Below are positions 32,495-34,317 of a DNA stretch of 34,317 nucleotides, one piece after another. The position numbers were made by a program, and so were the translations under genes. The DNA comes from Zygnema cylindricum (lineage: Eukaryota; Streptophyta; Zygnematophyceae; Zygnematales; Zygnemataceae): assembly GCA_037447655.1 (NCBI GenBank), contig JBBHKE010003186.1, positions 1 through 34,317 of the forward strand, read 5' to 3'. Position 1 is the stretch's first letter, and each line of letters opens with the position of its first letter. The notes beneath the pieces are model-generated. The model was not told where the DNA came from. It ran no database searches and worked only from the letters and a program-made list of their open reading frames with translations.

Positions 32495-32685
32495 TGCATA
32501 AGTGACATGAGTATGCTTGGCATGGCGTGACGTGAGTGAGATTGTGAAAAACGGTTTACGAGTAGACTAACTCCGGTGATCCAGGATAGACTGAACTGTG
32601 TGGTGCTGCTGGTTTGCGGGTATTAGCATACTTTGGTGTGTGTTCGGCATTTAGCTGCATTCGGATAGGACTATCTTTTGGTTAC

Positions 32686-34317
32686 ATGCCAACGGACTGG
32701 AATAATTTACAGTTCCCGGCTGGTACCACCAGAAGCTCAGGTGCTTACCGGGGGCCGCCCAGAGGGTTGATTACGGCCGGCTTCCCTCCGATATCTTTGC
32801 CAAACTCAGTAGTTCAGTCTCCATTTTTAGAATCACCCAGTCAGTCGAGATCTGGTCTTTCTTCTCTCCATAGGTCCACGTCGTCTGTTTCCTCGTCTTT
32901 CACCCACAGTTCGGGGGAAGATTCGGACACCGACTCGCTTGACATACAGGGTCTAGGTTTACCGCCATCAATTTTCTCGGTAGACAGTACCATACACACT
33001 AATTATCGTCCTTTCACCGTGGACATGGCATCGTCCATAGACACCGGAGGAGGTAGAAATCAGTTTTGTTTCTCGGGTCTCAAGGACACTATGTCCTTGT
33101 CACATTTTCGAATGCTTTTCGATACCGAGATGCGCGATCTCGCATTCCGGTATCAAGACCGTTATGATTTACGGGTTGCTTTTTCGTTACTTGGGCGATA
33201 CCTCAGGGGATCTGCCCTATCTCTATATACACGGAAATATGCGGCAATTTGTGCTATGACAGAAATGGCACCCGCATATTCCGGCTCTTTAGCCATAACA
33301 GGCAGTCCAGAAATTCTTTTCCAAGCTGCGGTACCCGCAGTTTATGACTCTGCAGGTAACGAAATTTCACCTGAAATACCTGAGGTCCCTCATCAGTTCG
33401 CCGTTGCGGCTCGGGCTGCAATTCCAGCCCGCCCTGCAATGCTGGTTCCTCTAAGGGATCCAGTATCATTTGTTTTCAGTTTATTACAAGAAGAGTACCG
33501 AATGCAGAATCCCGATCAGGTTAAAGAACTAATGAATTTCGAACGTCGCCCGGGCGAAACCGCTCCGGCATTGCGAGCACGTATGGAAACATTACGTGAA
33601 GCACTGCCAGATCTCATGTCAGACGCAGAGGCAGTTCAGAAATTTGTGGGGCAATTTCCCACCCAATCTCGACGTTTCATTCAAAGCCATTTGACTGAGG
33701 CATATGGCCTCAAATTTACTTTCGAGCAGGCTGCAGAATACGCCGTACGGTATGAAATGCAGACCAGCTGGTGGGACGCTCACGAGCGACCTAAGTCTTC
33801 TCCCAATTCAAACCCGAATCCTAATCCTAACCCACGCAACCCATGGCCTAATCCGAGACCTCCAAGGGCTCCGGCCATGGGAACATTACCAACAAACCCT
33901 GCTGTTCGTATATGTTTTCGATGTGGTAACACTGGTCACGACGCACGCAGCTGTCCGGATAAGACCGCCACGTGTACTCATTGTAATCAAACGGGTCATT
34001 ATGTACATCGATGTCACATTAAAAATCCCGATTTCAGTTATCAAAATCAAATCAAAAACGGCGGTATACCTGCTCGCTCAGCAAAATTGGTCACTCCACC
34101 CAAAGGGGTAGAGAAAGACTACCCTCCAAAAATCAGCAGGAGGGACCGAGAGAAAGCCGAGATGCAGGCTACCGTAGCGGCTATGATGAAGGAGCAGTTT
34201 GCCGCGCTTATGGCGCAGGTCAAACCGCAATTAACCGGAATGGCCCGAACTGTGGTCCATATGCCCTCTTTTGCTGGGCGATCCCTTCGGGAGTCCACTA
34301 TTCAACAGCGGGCAGCT
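32686..34317 (+). CDS. gag: Retrotransposon Gag polyprotein, 3' end outside the window
   Basis: An open frame of 544 codons from ATG 32686 (MPTDWNNLQF) to the window edge with no stop. Gag forms the particle that packages the element's RNA. Residues 1-110 are Ser/Pro-rich and probably disordered. Residues about 240-380 look like a helical capsid core, with the retrotransposon Gag hallmark FERRPGETAPALRARM (from residue 285) and RRFIQSHLTEAYG. After an Asn-Pro-rich linker (NPNPNPNPRNPWP) come two zinc knuckles, C410-X2-C-X4-H-X4-C423 and C430-X2-C-X4-H-X4-C443, which bind nucleic acid. A charged helical segment (SRRDREKAEMQATVAAMM) follows. No protease DSG/DTG motif is reached. The ATG is the first good one after the leader repeats; upstream in-frame sequence lacks another. 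Confidence 0.88.
   Translation, partial: MPTDWNNLQFPAGTTRSSGAYRGPPRGLITAGFPPISLPNSVVQSPFLESPSQSRSGLSSLHRSTSSVSSSFTHSSGEDSDTDSLDIQGLGLPPSIFSVDSTIHTNYRPFTVDMASSIDTGGGRNQFCFSGLKDTMSLSHFRMLFDTEMRDLAFRYQDRYDLRVAFSLLGRYLRGSALSLYTRKYAAICAMTEMAPAYSGSLAITGSPEILFQAAVPAVYDSAGNEISPEIPEVPHQFAVAARAAIPARPAMLVPLRDPVSFVFSLLQEEYRMQNPDQVKELMNFERRPGETAPALRARMETLREALPDLMSDAEAVQKFVGQFPTQSRRFIQSHLTEAYGLKFTFEQAAEYAVRYEMQTSWWDAHERPKSSPNSNPNPNPNPRNPWPNPRPPRAPAMGTLPTNPAVRICFRCGNTGHDARSCPDKTATCTHCNQTGHYVHRCHIKNPDFSYQNQIKNGGIPARSAKLVTPPKGVEKDYPPKISRRDREKAEMQATVAAMMKEQFAALMAQVKPQLTGMARTVVHMPSFAGRSLRESTIQQRAA

Larger units (their letters stand above)
31149..34317 (+). mobile_element. LTR retrotransposon, 5' part (runs off the window)
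   Basis: Order: 5' LTR (31149-32082), untranslated leader of about 600 bp with a tandem repeat, then a Gag frame that is still open at the window edge. Protease, reverse transcriptase, integrase and the 3' LTR are not in view, so the superfamily (Ty3 or Ty1 type) cannot be decided. An uninterrupted 544-codon Gag implies a young or recently active insertion. The 5 bp before the LTR (TCTAC) are the candidate target duplication. A TGG suitable for a tRNA primer site (TGGTATTTTGAG) lies about 17 bp past the LTR end, which is unusually far. Confidence 0.85.

Overview
The window looks like nuclear DNA from a green plant of the streptophyte lineage. It holds two intron-rich eukaryotic housekeeping genes with GT-AG introns, many short inverted-repeat DNA transposons, and the 5' part of an LTR retrotransposon. 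The UPF1 protein rebuilt here is about 1253 residues and follows the plant UPF1 pattern throughout. A multi-exon IPK2 argues for a non-seed streptophyte (charophyte alga or bryophyte grade), because as I recall seed-plant IPK2 genes are usually intronless. The species cannot be named from the sequence.

Layout. (1) 1-362: AT-rich 5' flank with a TATA-like box. (2) 363-5729, plus strand: an inositol polyphosphate multikinase gene (IPK2 type) in six exons, about 263 residues. Its introns hold microsatellites, degenerate direct repeats and two miniature elements. (3) 5730-9973: intergenic, no recognisable gene, with a decayed fold-back and two more miniature elements. (4) 9974-24724, minus strand, convergent with IPK2: a complete UPF1 RNA helicase gene in about 28 exons. 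Every internal exon was placed by hand, and the reading frame closes across all junctions. (5) 24725-31148: the UPF1 upstream region and intergenic DNA, with three more miniature elements, one of them a near-perfect 221-bp palindrome 192 bp upstream of the UPF1 start codon. (6) 31149-34317: an LTR (inverted TGTTAGGG/CCCTAACA ends), a leader with tandem repeats, and an open Gag frame of 544 codons with two CCHC zinc knuckles that runs off the window.

The two genes have no shared pathway. UPF1 is the central helicase of nonsense-mediated mRNA decay, and IPK2 phosphorylates inositol phosphates. The feature that ties the window together is a miniature transposon group sharing the terminal motif TACACCG(N)2AATCGCTATTAG, seen in seven copies of two length or sequence types. 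I found no convincing new biological system. The best leads are this element group, including the copy in the UPF1 promoter, and the unassigned Gag.
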